A stretch of 64,000 bases of DNA from Gordonia sp. PDNC005. Its GTDB lineage: Bacteria > Actinomycetota > Actinomycetes > Mycobacteriales > Mycobacteriaceae. The DNA is taken from the NCBI RefSeq assembly GCF_016919385.1, contig NZ_CP070351.1, positions 3,410,001 through 3,474,000 on the forward strand, given 5' to 3'. Every line of letters begins with the position of its first letter. The first letter of the stretch is position 1. Shown here piece by piece: positions 40,838 through 50,964 of the stretch. A program made the translations under genes and the position numbers. The notes below the pieces were generated by a model that worked only from the letters and a program-made list of their open reading frames with translations, was not told where the DNA came from and did no database searches.

Positions 40838-43216
40838 TCACGCAGCGGCTTCGACCTCCGACGCAGGCTCCAGTGCAAGCGCGACGATCTCGGCGACGTC
40901 CACCATCGGCTTCACGTCGAGAGCATCGAGCACTTCGGCGGGCACGTCGTCGAGGTCGGGCTCGTTGCGCTGCGGGATGAACACCGTCTTCAGGCCGTTC
41001 CGTTGCGCGGCCATGAGCTTCTGCTTCACCCCGCCGATCGGAAGCACGCGTCCGTTCAGCGTCACTTCGCCGGTCATGCCGACATCGCTGCGGACACGGC
41101 GACCGGTCAGCATCGACACGAGAGCGGTGACCATCGTGACGCCCGCCGACGGCCCGTCTTTGGGGACGGCCCCTGCCGGGAAGTGAATGTGCACTTCGCC
41201 GCGGAGCGCCGCCGGGTCGATTCCGAAGTCGGCTGCGTGCGCCTGCACGTAGCTCAGCGCGATCTGCGCCGACTCCTTCATGACGTCACCGAGCTGTCCG
41301 GTGAGCTTGAGTGTCAGCGCTCCACCGCCGTCGCCCTCGTTGCTGCGTTGGCCGAGCGCCGACAACGCCTCGATGAACAGCACATCGCCGCCCATGCCGG
41401 TGACCGCCAATCCCGTTGCGACGCCGGGGACTTCCGTTCGTTCGGCGATCTCGGGCGTGAAGCGGGGTCGTCCGAGGTAGTCGACGAGGTCGTCCACATC
41501 GACGACGATCTCATCTCCCGGGTTCTCCGATTCGCGGACAGCGACCTTGCGGAGCGCCTTCGCGAGAAGTCGCTCGAACTGTCGGACACCCGGTTCCCGG
41601 GTGTAATTCGCCGCGATCTCACGGAGTGCGGCGTCGGTGATCGTCGCTTCCGCGGCCGTCAGCGCAGCTCGGTCCATCTGACGCGGGACGAGGTAGTCGC
41701 GCGCGATGGCCACCTTGTCGTCCTCGGTGTAGCCGTCGATGGACACCAGCTCCATGCGGTCGAGCAGTGCGGACGGGATGTTCTCGACGACGTTTGCGGT
41801 CGCGAGGAACACCACGTCCGAGAGATCGAGGTCCAGGTCCAGGTAGTGATCGCGGAACGTGTGGTTCTGCGCCGGGTCGAGGACTTCGAGCAGAGCCGCC
41901 GCCGGGTCACCGCGATAGTCGGAGCCCACCTTGTCGATCTCGTCGAGCAGGACGACGGGGTTCATCGAGCCGGCTTCGCCGATCGCTCGAACGATCCGGC
42001 CGGGCAGCGCCCCGACGTAGGTACGACGGTGACCGCGGATCTCGGCTTCGTCGCGCACGCCGCCGAGGGCCACCCGCACGAACTTCCGGCCGAGCGCACG
42101 CGCCACCGACTCGCCGAGCGACGTCTTGCCGACTCCGGGAGGACCGGCCAGCACCATGACCGCGCCCGACCCACGGCCACCGACGACCGACATGCCACGT
42201 TCGGCGCGGCGGGTGCGGACCGCGAGGTACTCGACGATGCGGTCCTTCACATCGTCGAGCCCGTGGTGGTCGGCGTCGAGAATCTCTCGCGCACCGGCCA
42301 GGTCGGTCGAATCGTCGGTGGTGACGGCCCACGGCAGGTCGAGGACAGTGTCGAGCCATGTGCGGATCCAGCCGGCCTCAGGACTCTGGTCGGTTCCGCG
42401 TTCCAGCTTGCCGACCTCTCGAAGAGCGGCCTCACGGACCTTCTCCGGCAGATCAGCAGCCTCGACGCGCCCGCGGTAGTCGTCGGCGCCGTCGGGCTCG
42501 TCTTCTCCGAGCTCCTTGCGGATCGCGTTGAGCTGCTGCCGGAGCAGGAACTCCTTCTGCGTCTTCTCCATGCCCTCGCGGACGTCGGAGGCGATCTTCT
42601 CGCTCACCTCGGTCTCGGCGAGGTGCTCTCCGGTCCAGTCGATGAGGAGTCGGAGACGTTCGTCGACGTCGCCGGTCTCGAGCAGTTGGCGCTTCTGGAC
42701 GTTGGTCAGCCACGACGTGTAGCCGGACGTGTCCGCCAGCGCGGCCGGGTCGGTGAGCCGGTTGACGGCGTCGATAACCTGCCACGCTTCACGACGCTGG
42801 AGCATCGCCAGGACCACCTTGCGGTACTCGGCGGCGAGTTCCTTCGTCGTGTCGGTGATCGGGGTGTCGTCGACGACCTCGACCTGCACCCACAGTGCCG
42901 CACCCGGGCCGCTGGTTCCGGCACCGATGTGGGCGCGCTGCTCGCCGCGGACCACCGCGACGTACTGCTCCTGGCCCTGCATGCGCCCGACCTGCACGAT
43001 CGACGCGATCACGCCGTGTGTCGGGTAACGATCGTCGAGCCGCGGCGCGATCAGAATCTTGCCGTCGGATTCTCCCGGATCTCCGAGGAGAGTCGAGGGG
43101 CGAGCCGCGTCCACCGCGGCCTGCGCTGCGTCGTCGAGCGGAACCGGCACCACCATTCCGGGCAGCACCACCAAGTCGGGAACGAACAGGACGGGAACGG
43201 AAATGTTCTCAGACAT
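40838..43216 (-). CDS. lon: ATP-dependent Lon protease
   Basis: The 792-residue protein has the full Lon layout: N-terminal substrate-binding domain (PVLFVPDLVVLPGMVVPVPL), a coiled middle region, AAA+ domain with Walker A GPPGVGKTS (about 362-370) and VLLDEIDKVG, and a C-terminal serine protease domain with KDGPSAG (Ser about 684) and a later catalytic Lys in GGVKQKLMAA (about 727). It degrades misfolded and regulatory proteins in the cytoplasm. GGAGGT precedes ATG 43216. It lies near the heat-shock operon, but I saw no HspR box in front of it. Confidence 0.96.
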   Translation of the reverse strand: MSENISVPVLFVPDLVVLPGMVVPVPLDDAAQAAVDAARPSTLLGDPGESDGKILIAPRLDDRYPTHGVIASIVQVGRMQGQEQYVAVVRGEQRAHIGAGTSGPGAALWVQVEVVDDTPITDTTKELAAEYRKVVLAMLQRREAWQVIDAVNRLTDPAALADTSGYTSWLTNVQKRQLLETGDVDERLRLLIDWTGEHLAETEVSEKIASDVREGMEKTQKEFLLRQQLNAIRKELGEDEPDGADDYRGRVEAADLPEKVREAALREVGKLERGTDQSPEAGWIRTWLDTVLDLPWAVTTDDSTDLAGAREILDADHHGLDDVKDRIVEYLAVRTRRAERGMSVVGGRGSGAVMVLAGPPGVGKTSLGESVARALGRKFVRVALGGVRDEAEIRGHRRTYVGALPGRIVRAIGEAGSMNPVVLLDEIDKVGSDYRGDPAAALLEVLDPAQNHTFRDHYLDLDLDLSDVVFLATANVVENIPSALLDRMELVSIDGYTEDDKVAIARDYLVPRQMDRAALTAAEATITDAALREIAANYTREPGVRQFERLLAKALRKVAVRESENPGDEIVVDVDDLVDYLGRPRFTPEIAERTEVPGVATGLAVTGMGGDVLFIEALSALGQRSNEGDGGGALTLKLTGQLGDVMKESAQIALSYVQAHAADFGIDPAALRGEVHIHFPAGAVPKDGPSAGVTMVTALVSMLTGRRVRSDVGMTGEVTLNGRVLPIGGVKQKLMAAQRNGLKTVFIPQRNEPDLDDVPAEVLDALDVKPMVDVAEIVALALEPASEVEAAA

Positions 43217-43244
43217 GACACCTCCAAAGTTCAGTCTGTTCGAC

Positions 43245-43802
43245 TCAACCCCTAAAGGCGCCGCCTTGTTCCCCATCAGTTCCGCCGTCGGCGAACGCGT
43301 CCGAATGTGCAGCCAGACGGTCGGACATCACGACCAACAGGTCGTCGAGGAATTGCTCGAAACGAGCGATGTCCGCAGCGGGGTATCCCCGCACGAGTGC
43401 ACCCACGTCGCGCCCGAGAGGTGCGAAGAACCTGTCGGCCAGCGCCTGCACATCGGAGCCGCTCCGCAAGGTGACGACTCGCCGGTCGCCGTTCTCCCGA
43501 GTGCGGACCACGTGCCCAGCGGCTTCGAGCCGATTCAGGACAGCCGAGGTCGCCGGGTTCGACTTACCGATTCGCCCACTCAGGCGAGCAGGAGACAGTG
43601 GGCTTCCCTGCTCCTCTGCGGCGAGTATCTCCAAGAGCGCTTCGGCGTCTGTCGAATGCAGACCGAGCCAGGCGGCGAACCGCCGACTGAACTCGCGGTA
43701 GTTCGCTCCATATGCGCGGAGCCGCTCCGTCAAGCCTTCCCACTGGTCACCATCCCCGACGTTCGATCGGGCAGCTCCCCGAGCCGCAGGCGTGACAGGC
43801 AT
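43245..43802 (-). CDS. MarR-family regulator
   Basis: The protein has 185 residues from ATG 43802; ATG 43826 would add eight. A MarR winged helix spans LSGRIGKSNPATSAVLNRLE, AGHVVRTRENGDRRVVTLRS. N- and C-terminal helices would make the dimer. It is divergent from an MFS drug exporter, the classic layout for a MarR repressor that senses the pump's substrate. Its 3' end is 28 bases from lon on the same strand, so read-through into lon is possible. Confidence 0.85.
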   Translation of the reverse strand: MPVTPAARGAARSNVGDGDQWEGLTERLRAYGANYREFSRRFAAWLGLHSTDAEALLEILAAEEQGSPLSPARLSGRIGKSNPATSAVLNRLEAAGHVVRTRENGDRRVVTLRSGSDVQALADRFFAPLGRDVGALVRGYPAADIARFEQFLDDLLVVMSDRLAAHSDAFADGGTDGEQGGAFRG

Positions 43803-43867
43803 GTTGACAAAGTTACACCGCCCCATTTAGTTTCATGCTGGAATTATTCATCAATGGAAGCATTCAC

Positions 43868-45496
43868 ATGACAGGCTCTCAGCCACCCGAGATCGCCCCC
43901 ACCCGACGGCAATGGCTAGGCCTGCTGGCCATCGCCCTCGGCGTGGCACTGATCGTCGTCGACACGACGATCGTCAATGTGATCGTCCCGTCGATCATCG
44001 AAGACTTGGACACCGACTCGACCCAGGCCCAATGGATCCAGGAGTCGTACGCGATCGTGTTCGCGGCCCTCTTGCTGGTGGTCGGACGAGTCGCCGACAT
44101 CCTCGGCGCGCGGCGAGTGTTCATCGCCGGGGTGATCGTCTTCGGCGTCACGAGCATCCTCGCCGGACTCGCGTCGGGCAGCGATCTGCTGATCATCGCT
44201 CGCTTCCTCCAGGGTGCGGGCGCGGCGATGATCCTTCCGACGTCACTCGCCCTGCTCAACGCGACCTTCACCGGCAAATCTCGCGGCCAGGCTTTTGCGA
44301 TCTGGGGTTCGACGATCGGCGCGGCCGCCGCGCTCGGACCATTGTTGGGCGGCTGGCTCGCCGAGCACGTCTCCTGGCGTTGGGCGTTCGGCATCAACGT
44401 GCCGCTCGCCGTTCTCATCGTGATCGGCATCGTGACCTGCATGGATCGCTCGCCGCGCATCCCTGGCCGCATCGACGTCGTCGGGGCTGTCCTGTCCGTG
44501 ATCGGCCTCGGCCTCCTCGCCTTCGGGCTCATCGAGGGCCGCACCTACGGCTGGACGACGACCACGACACCGCTCTCGGTCGGCGGCTTCACTTGGGGAA
44601 GCGGCCCGTCTCCGGTCTTTGTCTCACTCGTCGTGAGTGCGTTCGCAATCGTCGGGTTCGTCGTGCGTCAGGCGGTGCTGCGTCGCGGAGGCAATTCGGA
44701 CAAGGCGCTGATGGACCTCGGACTGTTCTCCGTGTCGTCGTTCCGAAACGGTAACGTGGCGACGCTGATCATCGGTGTCGGCGAGTTCGGCGTTGTCGCC
44801 GTTCTCCCTCTGTGGCTGCAGTTCACTCTCGGATACAGCGCGTTGCAGGCAGGCCTGGCGCTGGTTCCGATCGCGATCGGGAGTTTCATCGCTAGTGGGG
44901 CCAGTTTCGGTCTCGCCGACCGCGACGTGACGCCTCTGACGCTGCTACGTGCGGGCCTTGCCTTCGAAGTGGTCGGCCTCGCCGCGCTCGCGCTGTTCGC
45001 GAAACCCGACAGTTCCTGGTGGACGCTCGCCCTGATCCTCGCTGTGTACGGGATCGGCGTCGGTTTCGCGACTGCACAGGTCACCAACGTGGTCCTCGCC
45101 GACGTTCCCGAGACAGACAACGGCCAGGCCGCCGGAATTCAAAGCGCCTTCCGTCAACTCGGCTCCGCACTCGGCATCGCGATTCTGACCACCGTGTTCT
45201 TCACGACCCTGGGTTCACGTGTATCCGATCAGTTGACCGCCGACGGTATGGACGCGAGCGAAGCCGGACAGCATGCCGACACCATCACCAGCACCGCAGG
45301 AGCCGCGATCGAGGGGTTCGCCGCTGCGCCTGGCACCGCCCCGGTCGCCGACGCCGGACGTGTCGCGATGACCGACGGCATCATGGTCGGCGGTTACATC
45401 GCTGCAGGCTTCGTGTTCCTCGGCCTCGTGGCGTCACTGCTGATTCCGGCGATGAACTCCGCCGCCGCCAAACCATCGGCACCCGCCGCCGTTTGA
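43868..45496 (+). CDS. MFS drug exporter, DHA2 (EmrB/QacA) type
   Basis: The 542-residue protein has about 14 hydrophobic segments. Motifs are LIVVDTTIVNVIVPSI (about 21-36, motif D1), ESYAIVFAALLLVVGRVADI then LGARR (motif A region, about 58-83) and RFLQGAGAAMILPTSLALLN (about 115-134, motif C-like). It likely exports a hydrophobic drug or metabolite using the proton gradient. ATG 43868 is preferred over an upstream start because it follows the divergent promoter. A MarR gene lies opposite. Confidence 0.9.
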   Translation: MTGSQPPEIAPTRRQWLGLLAIALGVALIVVDTTIVNVIVPSIIEDLDTDSTQAQWIQESYAIVFAALLLVVGRVADILGARRVFIAGVIVFGVTSILAGLASGSDLLIIARFLQGAGAAMILPTSLALLNATFTGKSRGQAFAIWGSTIGAAAALGPLLGGWLAEHVSWRWAFGINVPLAVLIVIGIVTCMDRSPRIPGRIDVVGAVLSVIGLGLLAFGLIEGRTYGWTTTTTPLSVGGFTWGSGPSPVFVSLVVSAFAIVGFVVRQAVLRRGGNSDKALMDLGLFSVSSFRNGNVATLIIGVGEFGVVAVLPLWLQFTLGYSALQAGLALVPIAIGSFIASGASFGLADRDVTPLTLLRAGLAFEVVGLAALALFAKPDSSWWTLALILAVYGIGVGFATAQVTNVVLADVPETDNGQAAGIQSAFRQLGSALGIAILTTVFFTTLGSRVSDQLTADGMDASEAGQHADTITSTAGAAIEGFAAAPGTAPVADAGRVAMTDGIMVGGYIAAGFVFLGLVASLLIPAMNSAAAKPSAPAAV

Positions 45497-45517
45497 CGGA
45501 GTGTGGAGACACGTCGA

Positions 45518-45551
45518 CGAGCCCTGTGACCGCATGTGGTCACAGGGCTCG
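45518..45551. terminator. Bidirectional terminator between MFS gene and hspR
   Basis: CGAGCCCTGTGACC (45518-45531) pairs perfectly with 45538-45551 around a 6-base loop. It sits between convergent genes. Confidence 0.8.
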
Positions 45552-45559
45552 GGGGTAGT

Positions 45560-45964
45560 TCAGTTCTTCCGTTTGCGCGGCTGCCAGACGACAAGCGCGT
45601 TGGTACGCGGGACGGGAACCAGTTCAGTCCCCGGCCGGATGTTCCGCCGCGCGTTGTCGAGCTCGTTCTGCATCTCGGCGAGGCGGCTCCGCAGGGCGTC
45701 GACCTGATCAGTCAGCTCGATGATGCGCTTGACGCCCGCGAGATTGACGCCCTCGTCCTGCGACAGCCGCTGCACTTCGCGCAGCATCTCGACGTCGCGA
45801 GACGAGTAGCGCCGCCCGCCGCCACTGGTGCGTTGCGGGCTCACCAGGCCGAGTCGGTCATACGTGCGCAGGGTCTGCGCGTGCATGCCGGCCAGCTCAG
45901 CCGCCACCGAGATCAGAAAAGTGGCGGCGTCACCGGCGTCGTCGTGCGATTTCCGTGTGGCCAT
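45560..45964 (-). CDS. hspR: HspR heat-shock repressor (MerR family)
   Basis: The 134-residue protein has FLISVAAELAGMHAQTLRTY, DRLGLVSPQRTSGGGRRYSS and LSQDEGVNLAGVKRIIELTD, the characteristic HspR sequence. A basic C-terminus ends QPRKRKN. It represses the dnaK operon by binding CTTGAGT-N7-ACTCAAG sites, with DnaK as co-repressor. Two such sites are present at 49735 and 49802. It is the last gene of dnaK-grpE-dnaJ-hspR, 6 bases after dnaJ. Confidence 0.95.
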   Translation of the reverse strand: MATRKSHDDAGDAATFLISVAAELAGMHAQTLRTYDRLGLVSPQRTSGGGRRYSSRDVEMLREVQRLSQDEGVNLAGVKRIIELTDQVDALRSRLAEMQNELDNARRNIRPGTELVPVPRTNALVVWQPRKRKN

Positions 45965-45970
45965 GACCGA

Positions 45971-47137
45971 TCACCGGGCCCATCCGTCTCGTGGATCGAA
46001 TCCGCTCGACCGTTCCGCCTCGGCGTACGACTTCATCGCAGCCATCGCTGCGTCGTCGAGCTTCGACGGTACGGCGACCTTCACGGTGACGAGCAGGTCG
46101 CCCGCACCGCCGGACCGCTTCGGGACCCCGCGACCCTTGAGCCGCAGCGTACGTCCATCCGAGGTGCCCGCGGGGATCTTCACACCGACAGTCCCGTCCA
46201 AGGTGGGAACAGACACCGTCGCACCGAGCACCAGCTCGGAGAACGCGACAGGCAGTTCCACCTTGAGGTCGTTCCCGTTGCGCGTGAACACCTTGTCGGC
46301 GTTCACGTGCACGGTCACATACAGGTCGCCCGACGGCGCACCGCGTCGCCCGGCCTCGCCCTGTCCGGCGAGCCGGATGCGCTGCCCGTCTTCGACGCCC
46401 TGCGGGACGCGGACGTTGATCGTGCGCGGGCGCACGGTGATACCCGAGCCCGAGCAGTCGGGGCACGGATCGTCGATCTTGGTTCCGGTGCCCTGGCAGT
46501 CGGGGCACGGCTCGGAGAATCCGAAGTGACCCTGGTTGCGGCTGACGAAACCCGAACCGCTGCAACTCGTGCACGTGCGAGGGCTCGTCCCGGGCTTGGC
46601 GCCGCTGCCGTGGCAGTTGGTGCACGGCGACGGACTAGTCACCCGCAGTTGGACCGTCGTTCCCTGCACCGCGTCGCGGAACGCGAGGGTCGTCTCGGTC
46701 TCGAGGTCGTTGCCTCGACGCTGGCGGGGCGCGGCCGTCTTTCGACTGCGTCCGCCGAACAAGCCGCCGAACAGGTCGCCGACATCGGCTCCCCCTCCAC
46801 CGGCTCCGCCACCGAACAGGTCGCCGATGTCGAAGCCTCCGGCGCCACCTCCGAAACCGCCCGCCGACGGTCCGCCGTCAGCGCGGAATCGACCGCTCGC
46901 CATGAGTGTGCGCATCTCGTCGTACTCTTTGCGCTTCGCGTCATCGGCGAGCACGCTATGGGCTTCCGACACTCGCTTGAAGCGTTCCTCGGCGGCCGTG
47001 TCGCCGGGGTTGGCGTCGGGATGCAGCTCACGAGCGAGCTTCCGGTATGCCTTCTTGATCTGCTCCGCAGTGGCGTCGGAAGAAACGCCGAGGTCTGCGT
47101 AGAAATCGCGTTCCAGCCATTCACGCTGGGCTGCCAT
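45971..47137 (-). CDS. dnaJ: DnaJ chaperone
   Basis: The 388-residue protein has a J domain ([20 protein letters not shown], then HPDANPGD, the HPD motif about 39-41), a Gly/Phe-rich linker (about 75-125), four CxxCxGxG zinc repeats ([32 protein letters not shown], about 163-230) and the C-terminal peptide-binding domain. It delivers substrates to DnaK and stimulates its ATPase. It is separated from grpE by a 16-base stem-loop. Confidence 0.96.
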   Translation of the reverse strand: MAAQREWLERDFYADLGVSSDATAEQIKKAYRKLARELHPDANPGDTAAEERFKRVSEAHSVLADDAKRKEYDEMRTLMASGRFRADGGPSAGGFGGGAGGFDIGDLFGGGAGGGGADVGDLFGGLFGGRSRKTAAPRQRRGNDLETETTLAFRDAVQGTTVQLRVTSPSPCTNCHGSGAKPGTSPRTCTSCSGSGFVSRNQGHFGFSEPCPDCQGTGTKIDDPCPDCSGSGITVRPRTINVRVPQGVEDGQRIRLAGQGEAGRRGAPSGDLYVTVHVNADKVFTRNGNDLKVELPVAFSELVLGATVSVPTLDGTVGVKIPAGTSDGRTLRLKGRGVPKRSGGAGDLLVTVKVAVPSKLDDAAMAAMKSYAEAERSSGFDPRDGWAR

Positions 47138-47177
47138 CAGACGTCACCTCCTGAAAGTCTGTGTGTAAGTGATCGTC

Positions 47178-47216
47178 CCGACTCCGCTCGACGACATGAG
47201 ATCGTCGAGCGGAGTC
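47178..47216 (-). other. Intercistronic stem-loop between grpE and dnaJ
   Basis: CGACTCCGCTCGACGA (47178-47193) pairs perfectly with 47201-47216 around a 7-base loop. No T-run follows. It may lower or stabilise the dnaJ-hspR part of the operon message. Confidence 0.6.
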
Positions 47217-47227
47217 GAGACGTGTGT

Positions 47228-47770
47228 TCATTCCGCCGCAGGGGCGTCGTTCACGGTGACCATCGCAGTGCGGATCACCTTGTCACCGAGCCGGTATCCG
47301 GCGCGGTAGACCAGTCCGAGCACCGGCTGGTCGCCGGAGCCGTCGTTCTGGATCGCTTCGTGCAGCTCCGGGTCGAACACGTCGCCCGGTTCGCCGAACT
47401 TGGCGAGCTTCTCGCTGGTGAGGACGTCGCCCAGCTTGTCGGCGAGCGCCTTGAGCGGGCTGCCCTCGGCAAGGTCGCCGTGCTCGCGGGCACGGTCGAG
47501 ATCGTCGAGCACGGGCAGCAGCTTCTCGACGAGAATCTGCTTTCCGCGAGTGACGGCCTGGAGAGCCTCCTCGGCGCTGCGGCGCTTGAAGTTCGCGAAC
47601 TGTGCGCGCTCCCGCTGCAGTGCCTCGGTGAGTTCGGCGACCTGCGGGTCGGCCGCAGCCTGATCGGCTGCGACCTCCTCCGCGTCCGCTTCCTCAACGA
47701 CGGCCTCGGCCACCGTCTCGTCCGCTTCCGGCGTCACGTCGTCTGGCGTCACGTCGTCGGGCGAGGTCAC
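47228..47770 (-). CDS. grpE: GrpE nucleotide exchange factor
   Basis: The 180-residue protein has an acidic N-terminus with repeated DDVTP, a coiled-coil ([20 protein letters not shown], about 44-63) and the conserved C-terminal beta domain ([20 protein letters not shown], about 128-147, then AMVTVND). GrpE opens DnaK to release ADP. Its start overlaps the dnaK stop by 4 bases, so the two are made in step. Confidence 0.95.
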   Translation of the reverse strand: MTSPDDVTPDDVTPEADETVAEAVVEEADAEEVAADQAAADPQVAELTEALQRERAQFANFKRRSAEEALQAVTRGKQILVEKLLPVLDDLDRAREHGDLAEGSPLKALADKLGDVLTSEKLAKFGEPGDVFDPELHEAIQNDGSGDQPVLGLVYRAGYRLGDKVIRTAMVTVNDAPAAE

Positions 47771-49605
47771 TTCTTGTCATCCTCTGCCGGGTCGTCCACG
47801 ACCTCTGCGTCGACGACGTCGTCGGCACCGTCGGCTGCCGCGCCCGCGGCTTCACCCTCGGCCTGAGCGCTGGCGTAGATCGCCTGGCCGACGGCCTGCG
47901 ACTCCTCCGACAGCTTCTCGATGGCGCTGCGGATTGCAGCGGTGTCGGTGCCCTTCAAGGCCTCGTTGGCCTCCGAGATGGCAGCCTCGACCTTGCTCTT
48001 GACGTCGGCCGGGACCTTGTCCTCGTTCTCCTTGAGGAACTTCTCGGTCTGGTTGACGAGCGACTCCGCCTGATTGCGGGTCTCCGCCTCCTCGCGGCGA
48101 GCGCGGTCCTCTTCAGCGTGCGCCTCGGCGTCCTTCACCATGCGGTCGATCTCTTCCTTCGAAAGACCGGAACCGTCCTGGATGCGGATGCTGTTCTCCT
48201 TGCCGGTGCCCTTGTCCTTCGCCGTGACGTGCACGATGCCGTTGGCGTCGATGTCGAAGGTCACCTCGATCTGCGGGACGCCCTGCGGTGCAGGTGCGAT
48301 GCCGCCGAGTTCGAACGAGCCGAGGAGCTTGTTGTGCGCCGCGATCTCACGCTCACCCTGGAATACCTGGATCTGCACGGACGGCTGGTTGTTCTCAGCG
48401 GTCGTGTAGGTCTCCGAGCGCTTGGTCGGGATGGTGGTGTTGCGCTCGATCAGCTTGTGCATCACGCCGCCCTTGGTCTCGATGCCCAGCGACAGCGGGG
48501 TCACGTCGAGCAGGAGCACGTCCTTGACCTCACCGCGAAGCACACCGGCCTGCAGTGCGGCGCCGACGGCGACGACCTCGTCGGGGTTGACGCCCTTGTT
48601 GGGGTCCTGTCCACCGGTGAGTTCCTTGACGAGCTCGGTGACGGCGGGCATGCGGGTGGAACCGCCGACGAGGACCACGTGGTCGATGTCGCCGACCGAG
48701 ATGCCTGCGTCCTTGATGACGGCCTGGAACGGTGTGCGGGTGCGCTCGAGGAGATCACTGGTGATCTTCTGGAACTCACTGCGGCTCAGCTGCTCGTCGA
48801 GGAACAGCGGGTTCTTGTCGGCGTCCACTGTGATGTACGGCAGGTTGATCGAGGTCGACTGCGACGACGAGAGTTCGATCTTGGCCTTCTCAGCAGCCTC
48901 GCGCAGACGCTGCATCGCCATCTTGTCCTTGGTCAGGTCGATGCCCGAGGTGGACTTGAACTTGTCGACGAGCCATTCGACGAGACGCTCGTCCCAGTCG
49001 TCGCCACCGAGGTTGTTGTCGCCCGACGTGGCGCGGACCTCGACGACACCGTCGCCGATTTCCAGGAGCGAGACGTCGAACGTGCCGCCACCGAGGTCGA
49101 AGACGAGGATGGTCTGTTCGCTCTCGCCCTTGTCCAGGCCGTACGCGAGTGCGGCCGCGGTGGGCTCGTTGACGATGCGCAGGACGTTGAGGCCGGCGAT
49201 CTGGCCGGCTTCCTTGGTCGCCTGGCGCTGCGAGTCGTTGAAGTAGGCGGGGACCGTGATGACGGCGTCGGTGACGTCCTCACCCAGGTATGCCTCGGCG
49301 TCACGCTTGAGCTTCATGAGCGTGCGCGCGCTGATCTCCTGAGGGGTGTACTTCTTGTCGTCGATCTCGACGGTCCAGTCGGTGCCCATGTGGCGCTTGA
49401 CCGAACGGATGGTGCGATCGACGTTGGTGACCGCCTGGTTCTTGGCGGGCTGTCCGACGAGGACTTCGCCGTTGCGGGCGAATGCGACGACGGACGGGGT
49501 GGTGCGGGAGCCTTCGGCGTTAGCGATGACGGTGGGCTCGCCGCCTTCGAGAACGGACACCACGGAGTTGGTGGTGCCGAGGTCGATTCCGACAGCACGG
49601 GACAT
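47767..49605 (-). CDS. dnaK: DnaK (Hsp70) chaperone
   Basis: The 612-residue protein has all Hsp70 landmarks: [20 protein letters not shown] at the N-terminus, [45 protein letters not shown], the substrate domain with [16 protein letters not shown] and a C-terminal lid with an acidic tail. It is the first gene of the HspR-controlled operon and also serves as co-repressor with HspR in relatives. Confidence 0.97.
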   Translation of the reverse strand: MSRAVGIDLGTTNSVVSVLEGGEPTVIANAEGSRTTPSVVAFARNGEVLVGQPAKNQAVTNVDRTIRSVKRHMGTDWTVEIDDKKYTPQEISARTLMKLKRDAEAYLGEDVTDAVITVPAYFNDSQRQATKEAGQIAGLNVLRIVNEPTAAALAYGLDKGESEQTILVFDLGGGTFDVSLLEIGDGVVEVRATSGDNNLGGDDWDERLVEWLVDKFKSTSGIDLTKDKMAMQRLREAAEKAKIELSSSQSTSINLPYITVDADKNPLFLDEQLSRSEFQKITSDLLERTRTPFQAVIKDAGISVGDIDHVVLVGGSTRMPAVTELVKELTGGQDPNKGVNPDEVVAVGAALQAGVLRGEVKDVLLLDVTPLSLGIETKGGVMHKLIERNTTIPTKRSETYTTAENNQPSVQIQVFQGEREIAAHNKLLGSFELGGIAPAPQGVPQIEVTFDIDANGIVHVTAKDKGTGKENSIRIQDGSGLSKEEIDRMVKDAEAHAEEDRARREEAETRNQAESLVNQTEKFLKENEDKVPADVKSKVEAAISEANEALKGTDTAAIRSAIEKLSEESQAVGQAIYASAQAEGEAAGAAADGADDVVDAEVVDDPAEDDKK

Positions 49606-49734
49606 ATGTGTTCCTCCTTGTGGGCGGCTACCTGACGAAGCCGGTTGGTTGGTTGGCCTGGCGTGGCCTTCGTTTCCGAAACCCTTAGCGCCTCGGACTC
49701 AGGTCTACCGGCCAAACTCTGCGCCGTCAACTTT

Positions 49735-49755
49735 CTTGAGTCTTCATCACTCAGG
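49735..49755 (-). promoter_or_regulatory. HspR operator (HAIR) 1
   Basis: CTTGAGT-N7-ACTCAGG matches the HAIR consensus CTTGAGT-N7-ACTCAAG at 13 of 14 defined bases. It lies 130 bases before the dnaK start. Confidence 0.88.
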
Positions 49756-49801
49756 TTTCTTGCTTCGTTCAACCTGTCGGGACACGGTTCCATTCCCTGA
49801 A

Positions 49802-49822
49802 CTTGAGCTGCATCCACTCAAG
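49802..49822 (-). promoter_or_regulatory. HspR operator (HAIR) 2
   Basis: CTTGAGC-N7-ACTCAAG matches 13 of 14 HAIR bases. It starts 67 bases from HAIR 1, about six helical turns, which would allow cooperative HspR binding on one face of the DNA. Confidence 0.88.
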
Positions 49823-49837
49823 TTTGTGTAATCATCC

Positions 49838-50098
49838 TCACAACCCCGTCACTCGAGCAAACTCGACACGCCCACCCGACGAGCGAACCTCAGCCCGTCG
49901 AGCCGGGCCGAGACACGGGCCGCTCGATCGACAGCCTGAGCACCCCTGCAGCAAATCCGGGTCAACCCACTCGCCACTGGCACGAATCAGGCGCAGAAAT
50001 GTGACGTCCTGCATGCTTACCTTCCGTGCGTGATGTCGGTCACCATCCCATGAGACCTGGACCTCGAAAGCGTCTCTCTTCGCAGGCAGAGTCACCAC
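49838..50098 (-). CDS. Possible small hypothetical protein upstream of the dnaK promoter
   Basis: A minus-strand frame of 86 codons (GTG start, AAGGGG upstream) could encode a protein with MQDVTFLRLIRASGEWVDPD in the middle and four cysteines near CSGCRSSGPC. Codon use is less biased than in neighbouring genes and I recognise no family. The 613-base interval 49606-50218 otherwise holds the dnaK leader, two HspR boxes and the promoter of the next gene. This frame may be real or fortuitous. Confidence 0.2.
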   Translation of the reverse strand: MVTLPAKRDAFEVQVSWDGDRHHARKVSMQDVTFLRLIRASGEWVDPDLLQGCSGCRSSGPCLGPARRAEVRSSGGRVEFARVTGL

Positions 50099-50218
50099 CG
50101 CCCCTTGTCATCAGCGGCACGAATCGGACGTAGGGGACGGCAAATCCGTGCAGGTCACGTGCTTGTCCCTAGAACGGGTTACAGAAATCGATCGATCGAA
50201 AGAGTCACTATTCATCCC

Positions 50219-50929
50219 ATGCCAAACAACGCACGACTGACCCAGACTGTTCGACGCGCAGCCGTCGTCGCTGCTGCCGGCGCAACTGCGGCAGCGCTTG
50301 CCGGACTCGGCTCGGGAGCCGCACACGCAACTGTCGGAGAGAACCTCCCGGACAGCTGCCTGCAGTTCTCGGTGAACGGCAACACGTGGGGCGATATCAA
50401 CACCATTGCGTGGACGGGCAACGTCCCATCACCGGACAACGAGGTGCTGCAGGCCGCGTTCAAGGTGAAGAACAACTGCGACACGCCCGCGAAGTTCCAG
50501 GCATACGCAGGCAACTGGGACCTACCGAACGGCGGATCGGCATTCGTGCGCGCAAACGCCGGTGCGGTGACCGGAGTCAAGAAGGATCTCATCGGCGACA
50601 AGGGCATCCTCGTCGTCGAGTCGAACCGCCTGACGAAGGGCACACCGATCGACGTGAAGCTGTTCGTCGGCATCCCCGCCGGCGAAACCCAGCAGGGCTT
50701 CGTGATCAAGCCTGATTGGAGCACTGCGCTCGAAGAGGTCGCAGGCGACGGTCCCGTCGATCCGGTCGACCCAGGTGAGTGCGACAGCAGCAGCGGCAGT
50801 GCAAGCGGATCGCTCGGCGACATCCTCGGCCCCATCCTCTGCAAGGGCACCGGAAGCCTCGGGTCCGGCAGCGCGGCGTCGAAGCTGATCCAGCTCGACT
50901 CGCCGAACGTCGTCGCAGCCTCCCGCTGA
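50219..50929 (+). CDS. Secreted protein of unknown function
   Basis: The 236-residue precursor has a classical Sec signal (RRAAVVAAAGATAAALAGLG, likely cleavage after AHA about residue 39). Then come an Ig-like/beta-rich part with a few cysteines (SCLQFSVNGNTWGDINTIAW, then KNNCDTPAKFQAYAGNWDLP) and a Gly/Ser-rich C-terminus with two more cysteines. I recognise no family. It is a single-gene unit closed by the terminator at 50965-51000, just upstream of the SipW-type export island. It differs from that island's proteins in having a standard signal peptide. Confidence 0.75.
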   Translation: MPNNARLTQTVRRAAVVAAAGATAAALAGLGSGAAHATVGENLPDSCLQFSVNGNTWGDINTIAWTGNVPSPDNEVLQAAFKVKNNCDTPAKFQAYAGNWDLPNGGSAFVRANAGAVTGVKKDLIGDKGILVVESNRLTKGTPIDVKLFVGIPAGETQQGFVIKPDWSTALEEVAGDGPVDPVDPGECDSSSGSASGSLGDILGPILCKGTGSLGSGSAASKLIQLDSPNVVAASR

Positions 50930-50964
50930 CCGACCAACACTCGACTCCCTCCCTTCCCCGATCT

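Noticed and set aside
40676..43255. Very long plus-strand frame opposite lon
   Set aside because: It is the antisense shadow of lon. The minus strand encodes a complete, motif-perfect Lon protease.
45536..47866. Long plus-strand frame spanning hspR, dnaJ and grpE
   Set aside because: Runs antisense through three well-identified genes. No start signal or family match.
48118..49635. Long plus-strand frame opposite dnaK
   Set aside because: Antisense shadow of dnaK caused by the third-position GC bias.
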